A stretch of DNA of 20,984 bases from Polaromonas sp. (lineage in GTDB: Bacteria > Pseudomonadota > Gammaproteobacteria > Burkholderiales > Burkholderiaceae_C). The notes under the pieces are model-generated. The model had not been told where the DNA came from and searched no databases. It worked only from the letters and a program-made list of their open reading frames with translations. This document shows, piece by piece, positions 1 through 8,222 of this stretch (position 1 is the stretch's first letter; every line of letters begins with the position of its first letter). The translations under genes were made by a program, and so were the position numbers. The DNA is taken from assembly GCA_026786065.1 (NCBI GenBank), contig JAJAYS010000293.1:1-20984 (forward strand), written 5' to 3'.

Positions 1-352
<352 letters not shown>

Positions 353-368
353 TCAGCCAGCCGTCAAT

Positions 369-420
369 GGCTTGAGGTTTGAAGGTTGAGGGTCAAGGCA
401 TGAGGCATGAGGCATGAGGC
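369..420. repeat. Degenerate heptanucleotide tandem array (GGCATGA-type)
   Basis: Seven consecutive 7-bp units are in perfect phase: GGCTTGA, GGTTTGA, AGGTTGA, GGGTCAA, then GGCATGA three times, followed by a partial GGC. The first four units are diverged and the last three identical, as in an array growing at one end. It lies between the substrate-binding protein gene and pobA, both transcribed leftwards, so it would be in the 5' untranslated or intercistronic region of pobA. A change in copy number would alter spacing without touching a reading frame. Confidence 0.8.
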
Positions 421-473
421 CGGCAATAAAACAGGAGGCTGACGGCCTTCGGTGCGGCCAGCGCGGCCCAGGC

Positions 474-1661
474 TCAACCCATCTTGCAGCCCGCACCGGA
501 ATCGGCCAGTGCTTTCGCCGCAATACCGAGCACCTTGTTTTCCTTGTTTTCGACGACCCGCAAATACATGTCCTGCACCGGATTGTGCGATTTGCTCATG
601 GTCCATTTCCCGCGGGGGCTGTCGATGGTGGCGCCCTCCATGGCCTTGTACAGCGCCGGCTTGGCCGACAGGTCGCCCTTGACGGCGTTGGCCCCCTGGA
701 CCAGCAGCAGGCCGGTGTCGTAACCCTGCACCGCGTACACGTCGGGTTGGGCCTTGTAGGCCTTGGCATAGTCCAGCCGGAACTGCCGGTTGCGCGGCGT
801 GTCGAGCGAGTCGCTGTAGTGCATCGTCGTGATGATGCCGTCGGCAGCGGGGCCAGCGGCCTCAAGCACACCTTCGGTCAGAAAGCCAGAGCCGTAAAGC
901 GGAATTTTCCCTTTCAAGCCCGCCGCCGCATAGTCGCGGATGAACTTCGCTGCACCGCCGCCGGCAAAAAAGCAGGCGACCGCGTCGGGTTTGAGTGCGG
1001 CGATTTCTGTCAGGAGCGCCTGGAACTCCACTTGCGGGAAGGGCAGGCCGAGTTCCTTGATGATGGTGCCGCCAGAAGCCGTGAAGCTTTCCTTGAAACC
1101 CTCGAAAGCCTCGTCGCCTGCAGCGTATTTCCAGGTAATCCAGACGGCCGTTTTGTGGCCCTTGGCGACCATCGCCTGGCCCAATGCCCGCGTGGGCTGC
1201 GAATTGGTGAACGAGGTACGAAACACGTTGGGGGCGCACAGGCCGCGCGTAGCAGCATGCACCCCGGCGTTGGGAATCAGGCTCAGCACACCGGAGTCGC
1301 GAGCGACTTTCTGGATGCCCATCTGCACGCCGGAATGCACGGTGCCGACCAGCACATCGACCTTGTCGCGCTGGACCAGCTTGTTCGCGTTTTCAATGCC
1401 CTTCGACGGGTCGGACTCGTCATCGACCTTGAAATACTCGATCTCCCGGCCCCCGAGCTTGCCGCCTTGCTCATTGATTGCCAGCCGAAAGCCGTTTTCG
1501 ATAGCCACGCCGAGTTGGGCAAAAGTGCCGGTGTAGGGCAGCATGAGGCCGACGCGCACCTTCCCGGACTGCGCCCGACCGATTTGGGGAAGCAGCAGGG
1601 CGGTGGATGCGGCGCCGACTAGGGCGGCGCTGCGCGTCAAAACGAGGCGGCGAGAGGTCAT
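474..1661 (-). CDS. ABC transporter substrate-binding protein (Leu/Ile/Val or aromatic-acid type)
   Basis: A 395-residue periplasmic-binding protein of the type I (LivJ/LivK-like) fold, delivering a ligand to a HAAT-family ABC importer. The start is the ATG at 1659-1661, preceded by a good AGGAG. The N-terminus has MTSRRLVLTRSAAL, a twin-Arg-containing signal sequence with a hydrophobic core, and probable cleavage near GRA|QSG. KVRVGLMLPYTGTFAQLG opens the mature domain, followed by NGFRLAINEQGGKLGGREI and the typical VLVGTVHSGVQMGIQKVA segment. No permease or ATPase genes are in the window. Its position 146 bp upstream of pobA suggests an aromatic ligand such as a hydroxybenzoate, but this is inference and the ligand cannot be read from sequence. 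The reading frame stays open upstream through the tRNA-Pro gene, which is only the antisense of the tRNA and not an N-terminal extension. Confidence 0.88.
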   Translation of the reverse strand: MTSRRLVLTRSAALVGAASTALLLPQIGRAQSGKVRVGLMLPYTGTFAQLGVAIENGFRLAINEQGGKLGGREIEYFKVDDESDPSKGIENANKLVQRDKVDVLVGTVHSGVQMGIQKVARDSGVLSLIPNAGVHAATRGLCAPNVFRTSFTNSQPTRALGQAMVAKGHKTAVWITWKYAAGDEAFEGFKESFTASGGTIIKELGLPFPQVEFQALLTEIAALKPDAVACFFAGGGAAKFIRDYAAAGLKGKIPLYGSGFLTEGVLEAAGPAADGIITTMHYSDSLDTPRNRQFRLDYAKAYKAQPDVYAVQGYDTGLLLVQGANAVKGDLSAKPALYKAMEGATIDSPRGKWTMSKSHNPVQDMYLRVVENKENKVLGIAAKALADSGAGCKMG

Positions 1662-1960
1662 CGAGAAGACTCCTGGTGGATTGGAATATTTTGGAAAATC
1701 GGGCAGATCAGGCGGTGCCTGGTCAAGGTCTGATGCGGGGCCAATGGTAGAAGGCGCCGAAGCGGCGACGCTAGTGTAAAACCCGAAAACAGCGGTTCGA
1801 TGGAAAACGGCGCGGGGCGGCTTGTGCCGGGGTGCAATGCGGCGCGGCCGAGCGGCGAGAAGAGCGCGAGACCCGCCGCACCGGGACCAAACGCACTGCC
1901 AGCAAAAAAATAGGCCGCTCCGATCTTTGTTGGTGCGGGCAGCTATAATTTGGCTCTTGT
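1662..1960. other. Intergenic region between substrate-binding protein gene and tRNA-Pro
   Basis: This 299-bp stretch lies between divergent units. It carries the AGGAG ribosome-binding site of the leftward gene at its left end and a TATAAT element for the tRNA at its right end. I see no convincing promoter for the leftward gene and no small gene. The minus frame is open here but its codons do not resemble a known protein. Confidence 0.6.
1944..1949 (+). promoter_or_regulatory. -10 element of the tRNA-Pro promoter
   Basis: A perfect TATAAT lies 11 nt before the first base of the mature tRNA, which puts the transcription start about 5 nt upstream of the tRNA, a normal arrangement. The -35 position (around 1921-1926) has no good match to TTGACA, so only the -10 is claimed. 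Confidence 0.55.
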
Positions 1961-2037
1961 CGGAGTGTGGCGCAGTCTGGTAGCGCACCTGGTTTGGGAC
2001 CAGGGGGTCCAAGGTTCGAATCCTTGTACTCCGACCA
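1961..2037 (+). tRNA. tRNA-Pro (anticodon TGG)
   Basis: A complete 77-nt cloverleaf can be drawn. The acceptor stem CGGAGTG pairs with TACTCCG, and discriminator A with encoded CCA is at 2034-2037. The anticodon stem CCTGG/CCAGG encloses the loop TTTGGGA, giving anticodon TGG, which reads proline CCN codons. The T-arm has GGTTCGAATCC. C1-G72 pairing is typical of bacterial tRNA-Pro. Confidence 0.96.
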
Positions 2038-2046
2038 AGATTCTTT

Positions 2047-2074
2047 AAAAAGCTCACCTACAGTGGGCTTTTTT
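2047..2074 (+). terminator. Rho-independent terminator after tRNA-Pro
   Basis: An A-rich left arm ending in GCTCAC (2047-2057) pairs with GTGGGCTTTT (2063 onward) around the loop CTACA. This gives a 10-bp stem with one G-U pair, followed directly by a run of six T. It begins 9 nt after the tRNA CCA end and should separate tRNA-Pro from tRNA-Arg transcription. Confidence 0.8.
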
Positions 2075-2131
2075 CGTATCTGCGGTAGTAAGTTTTGCCG
2101 CGCGCTGTTGCCTTGCGCACGCTCCCTGTTT

Positions 2132-2208
2132 CTGCCCGTAGCTCAGTTGGATAGAGCACCGGCCTTCTAAGCCGGTTGTCGGGGGTTCGATCCCCTCCGG
2201 GCAGACCA
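2132..2208 (+). tRNA. tRNA-Arg (anticodon TCT)
   Basis: A 77-nt cloverleaf. The acceptor CTGCCCG pairs with CGGGCAG, with discriminator A and CCA at 2205-2208. The D-arm includes GCTCAGTTGG. The anticodon stem CCGGC/GCCGG encloses CTTCTAA, giving anticodon TCT for arginine AGA codons. The T-arm has GGGTTCGATCCC. The preceding hairpin terminator at 2047-2074 implies its own promoter, but I could not identify one in the 57-bp spacer, so read-through from tRNA-Pro is also possible. Confidence 0.95.
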
Positions 2209-2326
2209 AATCCGCTTCCGAAAGGTCGCCGCAGGCGCCGAAAGTCGCAATGGCCGGGACCCTGCGGGCCGGCGTTATCCAGGGCGCTGACGGTTTCAGT
2301 TGAACCTCGCCCCGCCCGGCGCCTCA

Positions 2327-2539
2327 TCAATCCGTGTTCGCGGGCGTGACCGCATCTGCAGCGGCGCCAATGGCTTTACCTGAAATCTTGACGACCCCGA
2401 TGGCGGCGTCGGCGGCAAGCTCAACCGATTTCACTGCAACCGTTCCGACCGCATCGGCGATGGCCAGCACAGTGCAGCCTTGCAGCAGGCCAGACAAACT
2501 AATGAGGGAGGTCAGCAACCGGGTTTTGGTATGGGGCAT
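2327..2539 (-). CDS. Small lipoprotein (NF038104-like family)
   Basis: A 70-residue predicted lipoprotein. MPHTKTRLLTSLISLSGLLQGC is a short signal peptide with a lipobox LLQGC whose Cys (residue 22) would be acylated after signal peptidase II cleavage. The mature part is an Ala/Val-rich repeating amphipathic stretch (VGTVAVKSVELAADAAIGVV), typical of a family of about 70-residue betaproteobacterial lipoproteins of unknown function that I recall as NF038104. The family name is from memory. There is no Shine-Dalgarno before the ATG. A TAAAAT element lies exactly 6 nt upstream, so the mRNA may be leaderless. It is the last gene of the leftward cluster, separated from the GST gene by 143 bp. Confidence 0.72.
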   Translation of the reverse strand: MPHTKTRLLTSLISLSGLLQGCTVLAIADAVGTVAVKSVELAADAAIGVVKISGKAIGAAADAVTPANTD

Positions 2540-2545
2540 GGGCGA

Positions 2546-2551
2546 ATTTTA
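2546..2551 (-). promoter_or_regulatory. Possible -10 element (TAAAAT) for a leaderless lipoprotein mRNA
   Basis: On the minus strand TAAAAT is followed by TCGCCC and then the ATG. With normal -10 to start spacing, transcription would begin at or next to the start codon. No clear -35 is visible. The same TAAAAT-N6-ATG layout precedes clpS in this window. Confidence 0.4.
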
Positions 2552-2682
2552 TTCTTTGCAAGATGCTCCAGCCGCCCGGTTGATGAGTCGATCAGGGGCC
2601 GCTTGACGTGTGGTTCGGTTCGGCGCTTTGACGCGGCAAAAAACTTCGGCATTCGGATGACGGCCGACGCAGCCTCAGGGGC

Positions 2683-3387
2683 TCAGCGTTTCTGGTACTG
2701 GGCAGATCCAAACAGCATGCCGCGCGCGGTGTTGTCGGTCAGCGGCTTGCGAAGATGGGCCAGTACCTGCACGCCACGCTGCACGGCCGGGCGTGCGGCG
2801 ACAAGATCGAACCAGCGCTTGAGGGACGGAAAATCGGCCCAATCGATGCCTTGGTCGGCCCAACTGCGCAGCCACGGAAAAATCGCCATGTCCGCAATGG
2901 AGTAGTGGTCGCCACCGATGAAAGCGCTGTGCTGCAGGCGCTTGTCCATCACGCCGTAAAGCCGCTTGGCTTCGTTGGTGTAGCGCTTGACCGCGTAGTC
3001 GATTTTTTCGGGCGCGTAGATGCGAAAGTGGTGCGCCTGGCCCAACATCGGCCCGACCCCGCCCATCTGGAACATCAGCCATTGCAAAACCTCGAACTTC
3101 TCCCGGTCTGACGACGGCAAAAACTGGCCGGTTTGCGCTGCGAGGTAGAGCAGGATGGCACCGGACTCGAACAAGGTAATCGGCTCGCCGTCCGGGCCAT
3201 CAGGGTCCAGCAAGGCGGGAATCTTGTTGTTCGGGCTGATGGCCAGGAATTCGGGTGTGAATTGCTCGCCCGCACCAATGTTCACCGGAAGCGCCTGCCA
3301 GTCGCGGCCGAGCTGCAGGCCGCATTCCTCCAGCATGATGTGAACCTTGTGGCCATTTGGCGTCGGCCACGAATACACGGTGATCAT
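2683..3387 (-). CDS. yfcG: Glutathione S-transferase, YfcG-like (Nu class) disulfide-bond reductase
   Basis: A 234-residue GST-fold protein. In Nu-class enzymes such as E. coli YfcG and YghU, a bound glutathione disulfide reduces other disulfides. No catalytic Cys or Ser is used and Thr9 and Asn11 contact glutathione. Here the N-terminus MITVYSWPTPNGHK places Thr at 9 and Asn at 11. The thioredoxin-like half carries SPNNKIPALLD and FESGAILLYLA, and the helical half carries GGVGPMLGQAHHF and NEAKRLYGVMDKRL, all matching YfcG. It starts 12 bp after the acyl-CoA dehydrogenase stop codon and probably shares its mRNA. In this context it may detoxify electrophiles or reduce a disulfide, but no substrate can be assigned. 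Confidence 0.87.
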   Translation of the reverse strand: MITVYSWPTPNGHKVHIMLEECGLQLGRDWQALPVNIGAGEQFTPEFLAISPNNKIPALLDPDGPDGEPITLFESGAILLYLAAQTGQFLPSSDREKFEVLQWLMFQMGGVGPMLGQAHHFRIYAPEKIDYAVKRYTNEAKRLYGVMDKRLQHSAFIGGDHYSIADMAIFPWLRSWADQGIDWADFPSLKRWFDLVAARPAVQRGVQVLAHLRKPLTDNTARGMLFGSAQYQKR

Positions 3388-3399
3388 GGTTGCCCCGCG

Positions 3400-4641
<1,242 letters not shown>

Positions 4642-4716
4642 GTGGAGTCTCCTGAGTGATTAAACGGGTGATTAAGTTCGGCTTGCTATGAAAAGCCGGG
4701 CCGCGCAAGCGTCGAA

Positions 4717-5802
4717 TCAGGTTCGCCGGGCGAAATCCCAGGCCAGGCGGGCAAGCACCGGTGCGCCGGAAGCAGAAGTCTTGGCCTGCGCACTTGCTGC
4801 GGTTCCCGTTTCAACCCGTTTGGCGATGCCCTGCAAAATGGCCGCCAGCCTGAACAGGTTGTAGGCCATATAAAAATTCCAGTCTTGCGCCAACGACTCG
4901 GGCGTTGTAATGCCGGTGCGATCGCAATAACGACGGATGTAGGCCGCTTCGGTCGGAATGCCGAGACTTTCGACGTCGAGCCCACCGATGCCGCGAAACG
5001 CGCCGGGTGGAATATGCCAGGCCATGCAGTGGTAGCTGAAGTCGGCCAGCGGATGGCCGAGGGTGGACAGTTCCCAGTCCAGCACTGCCAGAACCCGCGG
5101 CTCGGTGGGATGAAACATCAGATTGTCGAGCCGGAAATCGCCGTGGACGATGCGGACCTGCGACTCGTCGCGGGCGCTGACCGGCATGTTGGCTGGCAAC
5201 CATTCCATCAGCTGATCCATCTCGGCAATCGGCGCGGTGACCGACGCAAGGTATTGCCGGCTCCAGCGGCCGATCTGCCGCTCGAAATAATTGCCCGGTT
5301 TGCCGTAGTCGCCCAAACCGCAGCGGGCGAAGTCCACCTTGTGCAGCGCGGCGATCACGCGGTTCATTTCGTCGTAGATTGCACCGCGCTGGTCGCGCGC
5401 CATTGCGCTCAAAGACTGATCCCACAGCACGCGGCCCTCAACAAATTCCATCACGTAGAAAGCACGGCCAATGACGGATTCGTCCTCGCACAGACAATGC
5501 ATCCGGGCCACCGGTACATCGGTGTCGTGCAGGGCCTGCATAACCCGGAACTCACGCTCGACCGCATGCGCCGAGGGCAGCAGTTTGGCGACAGGACCGG
5601 GCTTGCTGCGCATCACGTAGGACTTGTTCGGCGTCGTCAGCTGGTAGGTTGGGTTCGACTGGCCGCCCTTGAATATCTCCGCGCTGAGCGGACCCTCAAA
5701 GCCTGCCAGGTGCCGGGCCAGATAGGCGGTGAGCGCAGCCAAGTCGAAAGCTTGCGGCCCGGTGATGGGGCGGGTACCGGAAAAATGCTGGAAATCGCTC
5801 AT
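4717..5802 (-). CDS. APH-fold phosphotransferase (ACAD10/11 kinase-domain-like)
   Basis: A 361-residue protein of the aminoglycoside phosphotransferase/choline kinase fold. The nucleotide loop is FKGGQSNPTY (44-53), with YVMRSKPGP following, where a basic residue contacts ATP. The catalytic loop is VHGDFRLDN (219-227, Asp222 and Asn227) and the metal-binding DWE is at 242-244. It is not an antibiotic-resistance gene in appearance. Proteins of this type are fused to an acyl-CoA dehydrogenase in animal ACAD10/11, and in Pseudomonas LvaA they phosphorylate the 4-hydroxyl of a hydroxyacyl-CoA. Here it lies immediately upstream of the dehydrogenase gene on the same strand. The family assignment is firm. 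The substrate is inference. Confidence 0.87.
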   Translation of the reverse strand: MSDFQHFSGTRPITGPQAFDLAALTAYLARHLAGFEGPLSAEIFKGGQSNPTYQLTTPNKSYVMRSKPGPVAKLLPSAHAVEREFRVMQALHDTDVPVARMHCLCEDESVIGRAFYVMEFVEGRVLWDQSLSAMARDQRGAIYDEMNRVIAALHKVDFARCGLGDYGKPGNYFERQIGRWSRQYLASVTAPIAEMDQLMEWLPANMPVSARDESQVRIVHGDFRLDNLMFHPTEPRVLAVLDWELSTLGHPLADFSYHCMAWHIPPGAFRGIGGLDVESLGIPTEAAYIRRYCDRTGITTPESLAQDWNFYMAYNLFRLAAILQGIAKRVETGTAASAQAKTSASGAPVLARLAWDFARRT

Positions 5803-5849
5803 TACTGGATGACCTTCAGGATGGAAAGATGGCTTCCGGTCGGCTTTGG

Positions 5850-6629
5850 CTAGCGATAGCGCGGCTGGCGCTTCTGTAAAAACGCGTCGATACCTTCGCC
5901 GCCATTGGCATGGTGCAGGTTGGCGACAAAATGGTCGCGCTCGCTGCCCAGGTGGGCACTCAGGCTGTTGTTTGCGGCGTCGCTTATCAGCTCCTTGATG
6001 CTGGCCAGCGCATTGGGTGCGCGCACATCGAGTTGCGCCGCGAGCGCCAGGCCTTCTGCAAGAGCCTGGCCGGGCTCACAGACCCAGTTTACGAGGCCAA
6101 AATGCGCAAGTCGCTGCGCATCGATCCGGGTTCCGGTCATCAGCCATTCGCTGGCCAGCGCACGTGGTACCGCGCGGGCAATCGCCCAACTGCCGCCGCC
6201 ATCGGGCGAAAGCGCGACGGTGCTGTAGGACATCACAAACACCGCATCGCTCGCTGCCACGATCATGTCGCAAGCTAGCGCAAGCGAAAAGCCGGCTCCC
6301 GCGGCGGCGCCTTCAACGCAGGCAATCACCGGTTTGGGGTAGGTGCGAATGGCGTCTATCCAGTTGTGCAGCGCTTCGATGCTTTGCGCCTGTACTTCGC
6401 GCGGCTCGCGGCGCCTGGCCTGCAGGCTATTGAGGTTGCCGCCGGCGCAAAACATGCCGCCTTCACCGGTAATGACGACGCTGCGGATATCCGGACTTTT
6501 CTCCGCTGCGCTCAGGACTTCGATGCCTGCAGCGACGATCTCCGGGGCCAGCGCATTTTTGACGTCGGGATTGCTGATCTTCAGCACCAGCGTCCGGCCT
6601 TCGGTGGTGCTGGTCAGTGAGCCGGCCAT
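5850..6629 (-). CDS. Enoyl-CoA hydratase/isomerase family protein, PaaG-like
   Basis: A 259-residue crotonase-fold protein. CAGGNLNSLQ (61-70) and GAAAGAGFSLALACD (107-121) form the oxyanion hole and CoA pocket. The two Glu residues that hydrate enoyl-CoA in true crotonases are absent: Ser115 stands where the first is expected and the FVMSYSTVALSPDGGG segment lacks the second. Asp143 in SPDGGG matches the catalytic Asp of E. coli PaaG, which isomerises ring-epoxide and enoyl-CoA thioesters. An isomerase is thus likelier than a hydratase. Close relatives are, as I recall, labelled 'oxepin-CoA hydrolase, alternative type', without proof that I know of. The ATG at 6627-6629 is chosen over the in-frame TTG one codon earlier because AAGGGG lies 7 nt upstream. 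Its ATG overlaps the stop of a mini-ORF as TGATG. Confidence 0.85.
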   Translation of the reverse strand: MAGSLTSTTEGRTLVLKISNPDVKNALAPEIVAAGIEVLSAAEKSPDIRSVVITGEGGMFCAGGNLNSLQARRREPREVQAQSIEALHNWIDAIRTYPKPVIACVEGAAAGAGFSLALACDMIVAASDAVFVMSYSTVALSPDGGGSWAIARAVPRALASEWLMTGTRIDAQRLAHFGLVNWVCEPGQALAEGLALAAQLDVRAPNALASIKELISDAANNSLSAHLGSERDHFVANLHHANGGEGIDAFLQKRQPRYR

Positions 6630-6694
6630 CAAGGCGCCCCTTGCTGCGAACGCATTGAAATAAACAGCCGGAGCAGGCGGTGGGCGTCGTACAT
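6629..6694 (-). CDS. 21-codon mini-ORF coupling two catabolic genes
   Basis: This tiny frame starts with ATG at 6692-6694, one base inside the stop of the 3-hydroxyacyl-CoA dehydrogenase gene (TGATG), and stops one base inside the start of the PaaG-like gene (TGATG again). A strong GAGGAG lies 5 nt before its ATG, within the last codons of the upstream gene. The peptide is MYDAHRLLRLFIS followed by MRSQQGAP. It resembles nothing I know and may act only as a re-initiation bridge that carries ribosomes across the 61-bp spacer. It could also be chance, although a good ribosome-binding site plus two exact junctions argues for translation. Confidence 0.4.
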   Translation of the reverse strand: MYDAHRLLRLFISMRSQQGAP

Positions 6695-8214
6695 CAATTC
6701 TCCTCGTGAGTCAGGCTGAGTCCGATGGCGCCCCGGCGCCTGAGCCAGGGCGAAGGCCGGTAGCGCGGGTCGCCATAAACGGTCTGCATGTTGAACAGTA
6801 CTTCGAGCACGTTGGTCGGGCCGTAGCGGTCGCCCATTGCAAGGGGACCCATCGGGTAGCCCAAACCCAGTGTGACGGCCTTTTCGAGGTCGCGCGGCGA
6901 GGAAATGCCCTGCTGACAGATGTCGCTGGCGATGTTGACGATGGTTGCCACGACGCGCTGCGTGGTGAAGCCGCCGCTGTCGCGAATGACGCTGACGGGC
7001 TTGCCGTCTCTGGCAAACAGGGCGTGCGCTGCGTCGCGCATGTCGAGTCGGGTCGCGGGGTTGGTGGCCAGAACACGCCGCCGCGTTGCCGCGTCGTCGA
7101 TCATCAGGTCGATGCCGACGGTGCGCGCCGGGTCCAGGCGTTCGACCACGGCAACCGTGGTGATGTCAAAGCCGAGCGGTGCGACGAGCACCAGCGCCTG
7201 CGGCGATGGCGAAGTGCCGGTTTCCATGTTTGCGTGCAGGCTTTTCAGCAACTCAAGCAGTTCGGAGCGCCGCGCGGCCCGTGGCGAAACCCAGACCGGC
7301 GGGATCTCGTTGACCGCCGGTGGCGGGGGCTCGGCTGCGCATTGCTGCTTGCCGCCCGGATAGTCGTAAAAGCCCTTGCCCGATTTGCGGCCGAGTACGC
7401 CGCCGGCCAGGCGCTGGGCAGCGATCACGCTGGGTCGGTAGCGGCTTTCCTCGAAATACTGGTGGTAAATGGCTTCCATCACCGGCTGGGAGACGTCGAG
7501 TCCCGTCAAGTCCATCAGCTCGAACGGGCCGAGTTTGAAGCCGACCTGCTCACGCAGCACCCGGTCGATGGTCGCGAAATCGGCGATGCCCTCGCCCGCA
7601 ATCCGCAGGGCCTCCGTTCCGTAGCCCCGCCCGGCGTGGTTGACGATAAAGCCCGGTGTGTCTTTCGCCATCACGGCGGTGTGACCCATTTCGCGAGTGA
7701 AATCGGCCAGGCGATTGCAAACGGCTGCGTCGGTTTTAAGCCCTGCGACCACTTCGACCAGCTTCATCAGCGGTGGCGGGTTGAAAAAATGAAACCCGGC
7801 GACGTTCTCTGGTCGCGCCAGCCGCGCGGCAATCGCGGTTACCGAAAGTGAAGAGGTGTTGGTCGCCAGCACCGCACGGGAATTGAGCGTCGATTCGAGT
7901 TCGGCAAAAAGCGCCTGCTTGGCATCCAGACGCTCGACGATGGCCTCAACGACCAGATCGCATTCCTGCAGGCTGGCCAGGCTGGCCACCGCAGCAAGCC
8001 GGCTGTGGCAGGCGGCCGCCTCAGCGCTGCCCATGCGCTCCTTGGCAACCAGCTTGTTCCATTGGGCGGTGATGGCGGCCACGCCAGCGTCGGCGGCACC
8101 GGGGCGAATGTCGTGCAGCAAGACCTGGCTACCCGCCTGTGCGGCGAGCTGGGCAATGCCGTTGCCCATCGCGCCGGCGCCAACCACACCAACAAGGCGA
8201 AAAACGGCTGTCAT
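6694..8214 (-). CDS. paaH: 3-hydroxyacyl-CoA dehydrogenase, PaaH/PaaC type
   Basis: A 506-residue NAD-dependent enzyme oxidising 3-hydroxyacyl-CoA to 3-oxoacyl-CoA, as in phenylacetate degradation (3-hydroxyadipyl-CoA) and beta-oxidation. The Rossmann domain starts VGVVGAGAMGNG (8-19). The signature FHFFNPPPLMKLVE (141-154) holds the catalytic His142 and Asn145, with TNTSSLSV near 118. A C-terminal repeat of the dimerisation domain (FTTQRVVATIVNIA, then LGLGYPMGPLAMGD) gives the duplicated length typical of PaaH, not the roughly 290-residue FadB-like form. The frame also allows a TTG start at 8226 overlapping the upstream stop. I choose ATG 8214, which begins just before the Rossmann strand. 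Neither start has a clear Shine-Dalgarno, so coupling to the upstream gene (8-bp gap) is likely. The gene symbol marks the family, not a proven pathway. Confidence 0.87.
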   Translation of the reverse strand: MTAVFRLVGVVGAGAMGNGIAQLAAQAGSQVLLHDIRPGAADAGVAAITAQWNKLVAKERMGSAEAAACHSRLAAVASLASLQECDLVVEAIVERLDAKQALFAELESTLNSRAVLATNTSSLSVTAIAARLARPENVAGFHFFNPPPLMKLVEVVAGLKTDAAVCNRLADFTREMGHTAVMAKDTPGFIVNHAGRGYGTEALRIAGEGIADFATIDRVLREQVGFKLGPFELMDLTGLDVSQPVMEAIYHQYFEESRYRPSVIAAQRLAGGVLGRKSGKGFYDYPGGKQQCAAEPPPPAVNEIPPVWVSPRAARRSELLELLKSLHANMETGTSPSPQALVLVAPLGFDITTVAVVERLDPARTVGIDLMIDDAATRRRVLATNPATRLDMRDAAHALFARDGKPVSVIRDSGGFTTQRVVATIVNIASDICQQGISSPRDLEKAVTLGLGYPMGPLAMGDRYGPTNVLEVLFNMQTVYGDPRYRPSPWLRRRGAIGLSLTHEEN

Positions 8215-8222
8215 CGCGTTGG

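Noticed and set aside
414-1622. Long plus-strand frame of 402 codons opposite the substrate-binding protein
   Set aside because: It is a shadow of the real minus-strand gene caused by high GC at third positions, with no recognisable domain and no ribosome-binding site.
1662-2057. Open minus-strand frame extending the substrate-binding protein to 527 residues
   Set aside because: The extension reads through the antisense of tRNA-Pro, giving the familiar artefact beginning TRIRTLDPLVPNQ. A strong AGGAG and a signal peptide mark the real start at 1661.
1961-2208. tRNA genes as an attachment site for an integrated element
   Set aside because: No integrase and no repeated tRNA 3' end were found on either side, and the flanking genes look like ordinary chromosome.
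2058-2330. Minus-strand frame of 90 codons across tRNA-Arg
   Set aside because: It translates the antisense of the tRNA (GGDRTPDNRLRR), a common false protein, and has no family resemblance.
4717-5802. Aminoglycoside-resistance gene reading of the APH-fold kinase
   Set aside because: The catalytic motif is shared by the whole kinase superfamily, and the context of an adjacent ACAD10/11-type dehydrogenase points to CoA-ester metabolism, not antibiotic modification.
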